A stretch of DNA of 64,000 bases from a virus. The position numbers and the translations under genes were made by a program. Of the stretch, positions 1-8,108 are shown piece after piece. The stretch lies in IMG/VR virus record IMGVR_UViG_3300042310_001117, positions 1 to 64,000 of that record; one strand, written 5' to 3'. The notes beneath the pieces were generated by a model. The model had not been told where the DNA came from. It saw nothing but the letters and a program-made list of their open reading frames with translations, and did no database searches. The stretch's first letter is position 1, and each line of letters begins with the position of its first letter.

Positions 1-178
1 GTCGCCTCCCATTTGAGGGCTTGCTCCCATTTGAGGGCTTGCTCCCATTTGAGGGCTTGCTCCCATTTGAGGGCTTGCTCCCATTTGAGGGCTTGCTCCC
101 ATTTGAGGGCTTGCTCCCATTTGAGGGTCACCTCCCATTTGAGGGCTTGCTCCCATTTGAGGGCTTGCTCCCATTGGA
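1..178. repeat. 18-bp tandem repeat array, about 10 copies
   Basis: The unit CTCCCATTTGAGGGCTTG (plus strand) is repeated about ten times with almost no variation; one unit carries TCAC in place of CTTG, and the outermost copies are degenerate. Read on the minus strand each unit is six codons, giving PQMGAS, so the array keeps frame within the 1-927 gene. It continues to the window edge and may be longer. Confidence 0.95.
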
Positions 179-927
179 TCGTCAGGCATCATTCCCATTT
201 GATTTTGGCCACCTTGTCCAATTTGCGGAGGAGGTGGAGCAGCGTTCATATTATTTGCGTCTTGTGATTGGGGACCGCCAGCGTTTGCCATATTAAACTG
301 GTCTGCCCCTTCTGGTGATTCTGGTTTATCTTTGTTATCATCTTCTTTATTATGATGACCGCCAAGTAAAATTCCTAGAACATCATCGGTAGCGTGTTTA
401 ATGTGGCTTACAACAAAATTAGCAAACTTCTTGCCAAGATCTCCGTGAGAATGATCTGTCTTGTGATGCATTGGATCTTTTTCAAGACTCAAGAGTTGAT
501 CATCGAAATCGGAGTTGACAATCATATTCAATGCGTGAAGAGAATCAATATTAGTCAAATGTTTAATCAGGCTTTCGTGAGAGAACACATGCTGTAAGTC
601 CTTCAAATTTTTAAATTCATGATTATAGACTTGACGAAGATTGCTGCGAATTCCCTCTTTGGTTTTAGCGTGATTAACTAATGCTGCGGCTATAAATTTC
701 AGACTCTTAGTTCCCTTGCGATGAGAGTCTACCCATCCTTCAATTTTCTTCTTAATGTTTGCAAGATACCTAATAGAACGAGCTTTTTCTTCAAGTTCGT
801 CTTCTTCCTTGGCCTGACGGTGAGCCGCTTTCAGGGCATCCATATCATCGTCTGACATATTCTCTCTAGACATTGTTTCGTAAAGATTACGATCACGACC
901 AAATAACCAATTATCAAAATTTCTCAT
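1..927 (-). CDS. Repeat-tailed protein with capsid-targeting-like N-terminus (partial)
   Basis: The frame is open from an ATG at 927 to the left edge of the window (309 codons, no stop), so the C-terminus is missing. The N-terminus reads MRNFDNWLFGRD, close to the short aromatic/Trp-Leu N-termini of several other genes here. Residues about 20-75 are charged and probably coiled coil. The middle is helical with no family I recognise. From about residue 230 it becomes Pro/Gln/Gly/Met-rich and ends in tandem PQMGAS hexapeptides encoded by the 18-base repeats. AGGAGAAC-like purines precede the ATG (GGGGAGAACT). An internal head or other virion protein is an inference; function is unknown. Confidence 0.75.
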   Translation of the reverse strand, partial: MRNFDNWLFGRDRNLYETMSRENMSDDDMDALKAAHRQAKEEDELEEKARSIRYLANIKKKIEGWVDSHRKGTKSLKFIAAALVNHAKTKEGIRSNLRQVYNHEFKNLKDLQHVFSHESLIKHLTNIDSLHALNMIVNSDFDDQLLSLEKDPMHHKTDHSHGDLGKKFANFVVSHIKHATDDVLGILLGGHHNKEDDNKDKPESPEGADQFNMANAGGPQSQDANNMNAAPPPPQIGQGGQNQMGMMPDDPMGASPQMGASPQMGGDPQMGASPQMGASPQMGASPQMGASPQMGASPQMGASPQMGGD

Positions 928-961
928 AGTTCTCCCCATTGCTTAAATTATTTAGATTGTT

Positions 962-1315
962 TTACAAATTTTTCTCATCATTTATTTGTGTTTCAAGGGA
1001 GTTATCATATTTATTTTGACACATATAGCACATTATGTGGCCAAAATCATATTTACTAGCCTTTAAAATTTCATTTTTACAGTTAATTTCAATGCATAAT
1101 CCAAGTTTATTTTTCTCTAATTTCATTTTGTCTTCGATTTCACGTTCCAGAAAATAACGGTATCCTTTTTCAAACATAGGCATCATAGTATGGATGCCTT
1201 TGATCTCATTGCAAATAATAATCTCTGGGGCATTCAGATTGGCCAAAGCGATGATTCTTTTGCATTTTTTAATCAAATTGTTTCTTGCTTTTTCGTAACA
1301 TTCCTTTTCTGACAT
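962..1315 (-). CDS. Hypothetical protein with C-terminal Cys cluster
   Basis: 117 residues, unrecognised. The N-terminal half is basic and helical. The C-terminal half has four cysteines in the order C-x-EINC ... IMCYMC, which could bind one metal ion. The start at 1315 follows a GGCGGAAGTC purine stretch of Shine-Dalgarno type. It is transcribed divergently from the 1438 operon across a 120-base spacer holding a palindrome (1348-1364), so the two units may be co-regulated. Function unknown. Confidence 0.6.
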   Translation of the reverse strand: MSEKECYEKARNNLIKKCKRIIALANLNAPEIIICNEIKGIHTMMPMFEKGYRYFLEREIEDKMKLEKNKLGLCIEINCKNEILKASKYDFGHIMCYMCQNKYDNSLETQINDEKNL

Positions 1316-1347
1316 GACTTCCGCCTTTTAAGAAAATTCAGCATGTG

Positions 1348-1388
1348 GACAAAACAATTTTGTCAACACCTCTATTTTACATTAGAAA
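1348..1388. promoter_or_regulatory. Divergent promoter/operator candidate with palindrome
   Basis: GACAAAA-CAA-TTTTGTC (1348-1364) is a perfect inverted repeat in the spacer between the leftward 962-1315 gene and the rightward operon at 1438. TTGACA reads leftward at 1361-1366 and TTGTCA rightward at 1360-1365, so a dimeric repressor here would cover both possible -35 boxes. The matching -10 boxes are weak. Confidence 0.35.
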
Positions 1389-1437
1389 ATGGTAATGGTA
1401 AAAATCTTTACAGTTTTTTGTTCCAAAGGAGAAAAGA

Positions 1438-1719
1438 ATGGAAAAGTTCATCACATGTAAGTGTGGAAGCCCAGATCACATTGTCAGACTGTCGATGAAC
1501 AAATGGGAAAAAGATGGTAAGATTTGCGATCTAGATGTTTCAATAGATATCTATTTAAATCCAGAGAGATCATTTTTTAGAAGAATATGGATTGCAATTA
1601 AATATATCTTTGGTCATCAGGTCTTTTCTTATGACGAAATTTTGCTTGATGGTGAAAAATCTAAAACAATAATTAATTTTTTGCAAGAATCAGAATTATT
1701 GAGAGAAAGTCTTGATTAG
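1438..1719 (+). CDS. Hypothetical protein, first gene of a rightward operon
   Basis: 93 residues, preceded by AAAGGAGAAAAGA, a strong ribosome-binding site. The sequence begins MEKFITCKCGSPDH, with a CxCG pair, followed by a beta-rich segment that includes an aromatic stretch near residues 50-60. I do not recognise the family. It opens a co-directional run (1438, 1734, 1916, 2359, 3198) with gaps of -4 to 14 bases that ends in two sigma-factor-like genes, so a role in the same regulatory programme is plausible but unproven. Confidence 0.65.
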   Translation: MEKFITCKCGSPDHIVRLSMNKWEKDGKICDLDVSIDIYLNPERSFFRRIWIAIKYIFGHQVFSYDEILLDGEKSKTIINFLQESELLRESLD

Positions 1720-1733
1720 ATATTGGAGAAAAA

Positions 1734-1916
1734 ATGAGTGAAGTTTCAGATTTTCATGAAAATAATCAACATCTTTTTGACGATGCTATAAAAATGCGTG
1801 AATCAGGTAATGAAAAAGAAGCGAATTTAATTTTTTATCTATTGCATCAGATTGTTGATAAATGTAAAATAATTGACGAGTTGAGAAATGAAACAAAGTA
1901 TCGTTGGAGCAAGTAA
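1734..1916 (+). CDS. Small hypothetical protein
   Basis: 60 residues, acidic and helical (MSEVSDFHENNQHLFDD...). TTGGAGAAAA precedes the ATG. Its stop codon overlaps the next start as TAATG, so translation is probably coupled to the 1916 gene. No family recognised. Confidence 0.6.
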   Translation: MSEVSDFHENNQHLFDDAIKMRESGNEKEANLIFYLLHQIVDKCKIIDELRNETKYRWSK

Positions 1917-2344
1917 TGTCAACGAAATGCAGTATGTATTGGGACGGGGTGGTCCATATTTATCAAGAATGTTTTGACGAAAAAAATATCATAATAGAAA
2001 GATCTGATCCCAAAGTTTTAATTAAAATGGAGTTGAATCTCAAACAAGTAATCAGTCTGACTCGTTGCTTCGATTATGAGTCAATGAAAAAACAAGCATA
2101 TCTTACAGATGAATATATCACGAATCATGTTACATCAACAGTTGATTCAAGAAATAGAGATCCGATAGGTATGATTTCTGAGATGTTAGTTTATGGAGAT
2201 GTTGATGGACCAAGAGAAGATCAGATAAATAATGGAATTAAACATTACACTGACAAAAGAAACTTCTTGAAAAAAATTGTAGATGAAATAGAATCAACAA
2301 ACAGACATTGGAATTTTAATTTCGGATTGGAAGAAATAATATAA
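1916..2344 (+). CDS. Hypothetical protein upstream of the sigma-like pair
   Basis: 142 residues from the ATG at 1916. GGAG at 1906-1909 with six bases of spacing decides this start over the upstream in-frame TTG at 1904. The product is acidic with a conserved-looking core (WDGVVHIYQECFDEK, then LKQVISLTRCFDYES) and a helical C-terminus. No domain recognised. It sits 14 bases before the first sigma-like gene and is overlapped by its upstream neighbour, so it belongs to the same transcript. Confidence 0.6.
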   Translation: MSTKCSMYWDGVVHIYQECFDEKNIIIERSDPKVLIKMELNLKQVISLTRCFDYESMKKQAYLTDEYITNHVTSTVDSRNRDPIGMISEMLVYGDVDGPREDQINNGIKHYTDKRNFLKKIVDEIESTNRHWNFNFGLEEII

Positions 2345-2358
2345 ATAAGGAAGTTATC

Positions 2359-3201
2359 ATGATCAGCAAGATGCATGACGATATAAAAAAACTTGTGGAT
2401 TTTGAAAAACTTAAAAAATGCAATGACATTTGTCATAAATGGTCAACAAGATTTGGTATTGGCAAAAGAGAATACATGAGATTCATGTATAATATCTTTA
2501 AAAATCCAGAATCAGTTAAAAAACAACTTGAAGTAAAATACAGGTCACAGTTTACAAAAGACTGTAAGGTGATGTTTTACGCAGCAGAAGTTGAAAATGT
2601 TCTTATCAAGCAATATCACGCCATGATATTCAACATTATGAAGAAATTCAGGATTGATCAGAATGATTTCGATGAATATGTCACAGACGGTTTCATGGCA
2701 ATTCGTGCTGCTACTTGGCAGTACAGAACATATAAAGTGAAAGCATCATTCACAACTTATGCCCATAGGGCAATATTCATGAGAATTAAAGGTAAGCTTT
2801 GCAAAGAGAAAGAAAAAAGAGATCGTCGTCATAATTTGAGGATAAGTTTTGAAAGTGATTACGACGAAGGATCTTTCAACATTAACAATCATGTTAATTG
2901 CAAACAATATTCTGATTCTGAACGAGAACTTGAGTCAGACATAGAAAATGTTATTATTCAAAATAAATTAAATGATCAGGAAGCGATGATGCTTCGTAGT
3001 TTTGCAAATCATAAGATGGATAATGGAAGATGGTATGATGAATATAGAAAAAAATATATAAATGAAAAAATAGGCCTGCCCTATAGTCGTCAGGCAATTT
3101 ACAATCAACTTGAGATTCTTCATAAAAAACTTCTAAAGTTCTTTGAAAAAAATGATATGTTACCAAAAAATTTCGATATTAGCAGAAAGATAAAGACATG
3201 A
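2359..3201 (+). CDS. Sigma-70-like factor, tandem copy A
   Basis: 280 residues. Residues about 85-150 look like sigma region 2: a helix LIKQYHAMIFNIMKKF, then a conserved acidic turn (FDEYVTDGFMAIRAATWQY) and FTTYAHRAIFMRIKGKL, matching the core-binding and -10 recognition pattern (GxxAIxxA...FxTYAxxxI). The C-terminal 60 residues contain a helix-turn-helix (YSRQAIYNQLEILHKKL) in the place of region 4. The N-terminal 80 residues are unique to this pair. It overlaps the next gene by ATGA and shares its plan throughout, so the pair arose by tandem duplication. A role in directing RNA polymerase to phage promoters is inferred. Confidence 0.65.
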   Translation: MISKMHDDIKKLVDFEKLKKCNDICHKWSTRFGIGKREYMRFMYNIFKNPESVKKQLEVKYRSQFTKDCKVMFYAAEVENVLIKQYHAMIFNIMKKFRIDQNDFDEYVTDGFMAIRAATWQYRTYKVKASFTTYAHRAIFMRIKGKLCKEKEKRDRRHNLRISFESDYDEGSFNINNHVNCKQYSDSERELESDIENVIIQNKLNDQEAMMLRSFANHKMDNGRWYDEYRKKYINEKIGLPYSRQAIYNQLEILHKKLLKFFEKNDMLPKNFDISRKIKT

Positions 3202-4046
3202 TCAGCAAGATGCGTAATAACATTAACGAGCTAGTTGATTTTCAAAAACTAAAAACAGCCAATGATCTTGGCTATAAGTGGTCAAGATATTTCAACATTA
3301 AAAAACGTGATTACATGAAGTTCATTCAAATTCTCAGGAGAGATTCCAGCCATTACAAAAGCATTACAGAAAAAAACTTTAGGTCTCAATTATCAAAAGA
3401 TCTCAAGGTGATGTTTTATGCGGCTGAAATTGAAAATATATTATTAGAACAATATAGCGCCATGATTTTCAACATCATGCGTAAATTTAATTTAACCATA
3501 GATCAATATGATCAATATGTAACTGATGGTTATTTAGCTATTCGCTCTGCCACTTGGCAATATCGAACATATAAAATTGAAGCTAAATTCACAACATTTG
3601 TTCACAAAGCAATCTTTATGAGAATTCGTGGGAAAATGCATAAAGAGCGATTGAAAATTGCAAGACGCTCAAAAATCAACATTTATAATGAATCAGACTA
3701 CAAAGAAAATAAATTTGATCTGACTGTTTTCCCAAAAAACTATTCGGAAGATTACTCAAATTTTGAAAATGATATTCAGTGTGTTATTAAGGAATGTCGT
3801 CTTAGCGAACAAGAATCATTTATGTTAATTAGTTATATCAACAGAGGTCTTGAGGATGGATCTAATTGGTATGATGAATACAGAAGAATTTATAAAAGTC
3901 CCAAAGTTGACACGCCATTAAGTAGACAAACAATTTATAATCAGCTTAATTACATTCAAAACAAGATTGCAAAATATTTACGCAGAAACAATATTGTTCC
4001 TCATGATTTTGTTGTGTGTAAAACACGACAAGGAGATTTGCGTTAG
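3198..4046 (+). CDS. Sigma-70-like factor, tandem copy B
   Basis: 282 residues, paralogous to the preceding gene along its whole length (both open MISKM; both carry QLSKD/QFTKD, KVMFYAAE, then a sigma region 2-like block LLEQYSAMIFNIMRKF ... YVTDGYLAIRSATWQY ... FTTFVHKAIFMRI). The C-terminus again has a helix-turn-helix (LSRQTIYNQLNYIQNKI). The linker between the two DNA-contacting parts is the most diverged stretch. The start overlaps the copy A stop codon. Last gene of the operon, overlapping the convergent glycosyltransferase by four bases. Two divergent copies suggest separate promoter classes; this is inference. Confidence 0.65.
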   Translation: MISKMRNNINELVDFQKLKTANDLGYKWSRYFNIKKRDYMKFIQILRRDSSHYKSITEKNFRSQLSKDLKVMFYAAEIENILLEQYSAMIFNIMRKFNLTIDQYDQYVTDGYLAIRSATWQYRTYKIEAKFTTFVHKAIFMRIRGKMHKERLKIARRSKINIYNESDYKENKFDLTVFPKNYSEDYSNFENDIQCVIKECRLSEQESFMLISYINRGLEDGSNWYDEYRRIYKSPKVDTPLSRQTIYNQLNYIQNKIAKYLRRNNIVPHDFVVCKTRQGDLR

Positions 4047-4888
4047 CGGTTGAAAAACTTGCATTTAATCTTCTTTGGCCCATGCCATTTTCCTGCTCTA
4101 TGAAATTTTAGCCATGTTGCATACCAGTTTGGAGTTATTGTGTGAAATATTTTAGTTGGACCATTTAATTTATACGTTTGCACTTCTGTCGAATCAAAAT
4201 ATGTGCTTTTAAAATTATTTTCAATAACAAATGTGGTGAAAGCTAATTCTTCTCTAAACCCCATACACTTAACAACACTTTCGTTTATTTTATTTGCCAA
4301 ATTTGAAAAATACTTACCAACAGAATGATTTTCTCTCTTTATATTGACGCATAAATCATAAACCTTTCTTCCATACTCTTGGAATGTTCCATTGCGAAAC
4401 AAAATTACTCCAGAATTAAAAGGATAGAAATGTTTTTCACAAATTGGTAAATTAACACCATTCTTTTTCATATTGTTTTTATCGCCAACAATGTCATAGT
4501 TTTTGTACGAATCAAACAATGATGTAATATCAGCAAAAATAAATGTATCTGCGTCCAACAAAAGAATATTTTCACCGTCCACTCTTACAAATTCTTTTCT
4601 CTGAATTGGAGTAAATCCTTGTTCCTCGCCCATGTCTAAATCTTCAACTATATTGAAAATTACATTCATTTTGCTGCATTCATGAACAAATTGACTAAAA
4701 TTAAACCATGGAACACCAAGTTTTTTTTCTTTGTAACCAGAAATTTGACGGCTATGTTGATTTTTATCACGAATGCATAGAATTTCCACTGGAATTTTAG
4801 GATTATATCGCCTCAAAGAAATAAGGCTAAAATAAACTAAAACCATGTAAAATGGAGACTCATTAACAATGTAGACAACTTTCATCAA
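4043..4888 (-). CDS. GT8-like nucleotide-sugar glycosyltransferase
   Basis: 281 residues. It starts with a strand typical of GT-A folds (MMKVVYIVNESPFYM), has the DxD metal/nucleotide-sugar motif in ILLLDADTFIF (about residue 110) and the acceptor-side signature PFNSGVILFR (about residue 160), an order seen in GT8-type retaining enzymes. The C-terminus keeps a His/Trp-rich segment (ITPNWYATWLKFHRAGKWHG). Probably cytoplasmic. Targets could be phage DNA, virion proteins or host glycans; nothing here decides. One of at least four glycosyltransferases in the window. Confidence 0.75.
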   Translation of the reverse strand: MMKVVYIVNESPFYMVLVYFSLISLRRYNPKIPVEILCIRDKNQHSRQISGYKEKKLGVPWFNFSQFVHECSKMNVIFNIVEDLDMGEEQGFTPIQRKEFVRVDGENILLLDADTFIFADITSLFDSYKNYDIVGDKNNMKKNGVNLPICEKHFYPFNSGVILFRNGTFQEYGRKVYDLCVNIKRENHSVGKYFSNLANKINESVVKCMGFREELAFTTFVIENNFKSTYFDSTEVQTYKLNGPTKIFHTITPNWYATWLKFHRAGKWHGPKKIKCKFFNR

Positions 4889-4964
4889 AAACGGAGCAAA
4901 AACTCCGACCTCTCTATGACCACAGCTTAATTATAGTGCGCTTTATTCAGTTGCTGAATAATTA

Positions 4965-5690
4965 TTAGTCTAAACCTAGTTCATGATCTTCAATATTTTT
5001 GATGTAATTTGAGAACTTGTCAATAAGTCCTCTGTTTCTGAGTTCTTTGAAAGCTAAGTTTTCTAAACTGAATTCTCCTCCCTTTTGAAGAGCTATTCCA
5101 CGAAGTGAACGAATTCTTTCCTTGTAAGCTTTCATCTGTGCAACTTTATTGCCTTTATGCTTCATGAACTTTTCCATGTTGCTTGCTATTTCCTTAATCT
5201 TTTTCTGAAGATAAGGATCTTTGTAATCAACTTTTACTTTCTTTGGGTCTTTGATCCATTTATTTTGCATTAAACTGAAAACACCTTGATCGCTACTTGA
5301 CTTGTCATCAGTTCCTTGAGCGTAAAGTTCAACAGGATAACCCTTAACCTTAATATCATGAGTTAAAGAGCAAAGTGCCTTCTTGTTAGAAAGGTAATCA
5401 TCCATTATTTCTGGACTACAAACTTTAAGTTTTTTCTTATCAATTATCAAATGCACGTCAATATCAGATAATTCCGTGTAATTAAAATTTGCATTTCCAC
5501 CCGTGAAAATAATATCTTTGATGGCTTCTTTGGGAATTTTCGCAAAATCACGGAAAAATTCAGCTATTTTCAAAAGATGTTTTCTTACTTCCTGATCCAA
5601 ATTATTGTTCTTCCACAATTTGGGGTTCAACTCGTCATGATATTGAAGAGTTGTCTCCCGCTCGACTAAAAATGAAAAAAAACTTTGCAT
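4965..5690 (-). CDS. Nucleotidyltransferase-fold protein with capsid-targeting-like N-terminus
   Basis: 241 residues. Residues about 60-90 hold the Pol-beta-type nucleotidyltransferase signature: FTGGNANFNYTELSDIDVHL, that is GG...(S)DxDxH, with a later acidic residue in a strand (VELYAQG). The C-terminal half is basic and helical. The first residues MQSFFSFLVERET fit the short aromatic N-terminal pattern shared with other genes here, suggesting packaging in the virion. Proteins of this plan occur in T4-like phages as far as I recall; the transferred nucleotide and target are unknown. Confidence 0.7.
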   Translation of the reverse strand: MQSFFSFLVERETTLQYHDELNPKLWKNNNLDQEVRKHLLKIAEFFRDFAKIPKEAIKDIIFTGGNANFNYTELSDIDVHLIIDKKKLKVCSPEIMDDYLSNKKALCSLTHDIKVKGYPVELYAQGTDDKSSSDQGVFSLMQNKWIKDPKKVKVDYKDPYLQKKIKEIASNMEKFMKHKGNKVAQMKAYKERIRSLRGIALQKGGEFSLENLAFKELRNRGLIDKFSNYIKNIEDHELGLD

Positions 5691-5813
5691 AATAATTATT
5701 TATAGCTTTCGTGACAGAATCATTATGAAGTTGTATTGCTAAATTCATTTTTTAATGATAATTATTTAAAAAAAATGAATAAATAAAGCAAGTAATTATT
5801 TTATGAGGTAAAT

Positions 5814-7025
5814 ATGCGAAGTTATTTTGAATTCATTGAACATAAAAATAAATTTTCATTAATCAATAATAGTTCAATGATTAATGAAAATGTGTTTGAT
5901 GAAGAGGAATTTAATAGAATAGACGAACTGTGGGGCTTTGGTAAAAGAGTTCCAACTCCAGACTATGATTTAGAGTTAATTTCCAAAGATGTTGGATCAA
6001 GATCAGCAGGGTACGATAGTTCTTCTAATCCTTTTAAAGATAAGCCATATGAACCAAGACCTAAACCAAAACCAAGTTATGATTTGAACGCAATTGCATC
6101 AGACATTCAAGCACGAGAAAAACAAAAAGAACTCTCTGCCAAGCCAAATACAAATAACATTCAAAAGCAAATAGAAATTTTGCGTGATCATCTTAGGAAA
6201 AATGGGATAAATGATTCCAAATACAGTGATGAGACGATGAAAAGAACAGTATTTAAAATATTAAGTTTTCCAAAAAATATACAAAAAGAAAAAGTCAAAG
6301 AAATGATTGCTATGCTAAAATCAAAATCTCTTGGACAACCAGTATCTCGTGGACAAGTAGGACTTGGACAAGTAGGCAGCACAGGAACAAAACTCGATTC
6401 TGGAGGAGATCAATCTGGCTCTGTAGGCTTACAACAAAGAGGAAAGCCAACTTATATGGCAGGCAAAGGTCAATCTGGAGGAGATTACAATTTTTCTTCT
6501 ACCCCATCAGACACAAGTAAAATGTTGTCAATGGGATCTGGATTCAACACTGATGGTGCAGGTGGATCATTAATGGGTAATACTAGAACTGGACTTAGCC
6601 CAGAACAAATAGCAGCTTATCAACAAAGAATGAGCGGTAAAGGAAAGATTGCACCAGTAGCCGATACAGGATCAGGAACAGGATCAACTATGAGTTTTGG
6701 CAATGACAAAATGTCATACAATCCAGAAATAGGTTCATCTTCAAATCAATTAACTAGTTTTAATTCACCATCTGAAGCAACACCACGCAGTCTTGATGGA
6801 ATTGAAAGACAAACCGCTTCTAGTCCTTCTAGTGGTTCTGGTCTTAGCCCAGAACAAAAAGCAGCTTATTACAAACGAGTTGGTCTAAATCCAGATGGAA
6901 ATGCTAATAGGCCAATGCCTGTTGCAGATACTGTTCCCCCAGAACAAAACATCATCAGGTCAACTGATAATCCATTTGCCGCAAACGTGACATATGCTAG
7001 AAGAGCAGCAATGCGAAAATGGTAA
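5814..7025 (+). CDS. Low-complexity Gly/Ser/Gln-rich protein with capsid-targeting-like N-terminus
   Basis: 403 residues beginning MRSYFEFIEHKNK, very close in form to T4 internal-protein leaders. AGGTAAAT precedes the ATG. Residues about 100-180 are charged and helical (QKQIEILRDHLRKNG). The remainder is Gly/Ser/Pro-rich and probably disordered, with internal repeats LSPEQIAAYQQRMSGKG and LSPEQKAAYYKRVGLNPDG, each followed by PVADT. No enzymatic motif. It could be a scaffold, internal head or decoration protein; that is inference from composition and leader. Confidence 0.7.
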   Translation: MRSYFEFIEHKNKFSLINNSSMINENVFDEEEFNRIDELWGFGKRVPTPDYDLELISKDVGSRSAGYDSSSNPFKDKPYEPRPKPKPSYDLNAIASDIQAREKQKELSAKPNTNNIQKQIEILRDHLRKNGINDSKYSDETMKRTVFKILSFPKNIQKEKVKEMIAMLKSKSLGQPVSRGQVGLGQVGSTGTKLDSGGDQSGSVGLQQRGKPTYMAGKGQSGGDYNFSSTPSDTSKMLSMGSGFNTDGAGGSLMGNTRTGLSPEQIAAYQQRMSGKGKIAPVADTGSGTGSTMSFGNDKMSYNPEIGSSSNQLTSFNSPSEATPRSLDGIERQTASSPSSGSGLSPEQKAAYYKRVGLNPDGNANRPMPVADTVPPEQNIIRSTDNPFAANVTYARRAAMRKW

Positions 7026-7052
7026 AACAATAGAAATCATATGATTTTTTTA

Positions 7053-7124
7053 TCGAGCCGTTTGGAGTCGAACCAAACTGTACAACTGTATAAGAATTGG
7101 TGCATCACCGGATGCGTCGGCTCG
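7053..7124 (-). tRNA. tRNA-Ile(UAU)-like
   Basis: Reading leftward: acceptor CGAGCCG/CGGCTCG, D-arm GCAT-CCGGTG-ATGC, anticodon arm CAATT-CTTATAC-AGTTG giving anticodon TAT, and T-arm TTTGG-TTCGACT-CCAAA. Discriminator A; CCA is not encoded. Two irregularities: an extra base between D and anticodon stems, and C at position 38. It would read AUA, common in these AT-rich genes. It could be a degenerate tRNA. Confidence 0.7.
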
Positions 7125-7172
7125 TTAAATCAATTTTAGTGTTTACATTACAAATTTTCAAGTCATAAAATA

Positions 7173-8108
7173 ATGAAATTTTTTATTTATCCAGTAGAAT
7201 CTTTTGTTGAAATAACAGGAAAAGAATGGTCGATCACACCGATGACAGATTTCTTCGACAAGTCGAAGCCTGTTATGAACAATGCATTTCATGTGATAGG
7301 TGATTATGATTCAATTCCAACCATAAATTCTTGGTTGGAATGTGATTTTTTAATTGTGCCACTTTTGATAAGACACACTCATCGGTTTGTTGATCAATTG
7401 GAATTACAACAAGTAATAAAAGAAATATTACCATATTATGAAAAAAACAAAGGAAAGCATATTTTCTTTATTGGATCTGACACTGATGTAGAAATCAATT
7501 TCCTTGTGTCTGAATCAATTGTTTTTTCTTTTTCTGTTAAAAAAAGCAGCAACATGTTTTGCATGGCTTATCAACCGATTGTATCACCTCCAGAGACAGT
7601 GACGCCAATAGATCTTGCTTTGTATGATTATTCATTTATGGGCTACGCATGTAATGATATTAGAAAAAAAATGGTCAAAAGGATGACTTGTACTGAAATG
7701 AAATTTGTCATTATTAATATTAGATTTTGGCTAGAGCGTTATTTTGAAAGAGACACAAGTTCTTTGGAGTCATATTATTCTGGCTTGATGAACATGTCAA
7801 AATTTATTTTATGTCCACAAGGCTTTGGTGTTTCATCGATAAGATTATTTGAGGCAATGTCATTTGGTAGAATACCAATAGTTATTTCTGATGAGGCAAA
7901 ACTACCGTTAGAAGATGAGATAGATTATAATTTTTTGATTAGAATTGAAGAAGACAATATAGAATCAATCGAAAAAAGAATAAAAGATTACAAGCAAGAA
8001 TACAATCTTTCTGAAATGTCAGTTAAAGCTAGATCGGTTTGGGAAAATTGGTTTGCTCCGAAAAAAATAGGTAAATTTTTAATTAAAACGCTAAATAAAA
8101 TATGTTAA
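7173..8108 (+). CDS. Exostosin-like (GT47-type) glycosyltransferase
   Basis: 311 residues. The C-terminal half contains FILCPQGFGVSSIRLFEAMSFGRIPIVISD (about residues 210-240), the nucleotide-sugar-binding signature of exostosin-type GT-B enzymes. The N-terminal half has alternating strands and helices and no signal peptide, so a cytosolic enzyme is likely. No clear Shine-Dalgarno is seen before the ATG. Its last codons overlap the start of the next gene (ATGTTAA), implying coupled translation. Substrate unknown. Confidence 0.7.
   Translation: MKFFIYPVESFVEITGKEWSITPMTDFFDKSKPVMNNAFHVIGDYDSIPTINSWLECDFLIVPLLIRHTHRFVDQLELQQVIKEILPYYEKNKGKHIFFIGSDTDVEINFLVSESIVFSFSVKKSSNMFCMAYQPIVSPPETVTPIDLALYDYSFMGYACNDIRKKMVKRMTCTEMKFVIINIRFWLERYFERDTSSLESYYSGLMNMSKFILCPQGFGVSSIRLFEAMSFGRIPIVISDEAKLPLEDEIDYNFLIRIEEDNIESIEKRIKDYKQEYNLSEMSVKARSVWENWFAPKKIGKFLIKTLNKIC

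Noticed and set aside
1-178. Repeat array as a CRISPR
   Set aside because: Units are contiguous and identical with no spacers between them, and they lie inside a coding frame.
13-296. Plus-strand frames over the 18-base repeats reading RACSHL or EGLLPF repeats
   Set aside because: They are antisense shadows of the repeat-coding minus-strand gene, which has a normal start and composition.
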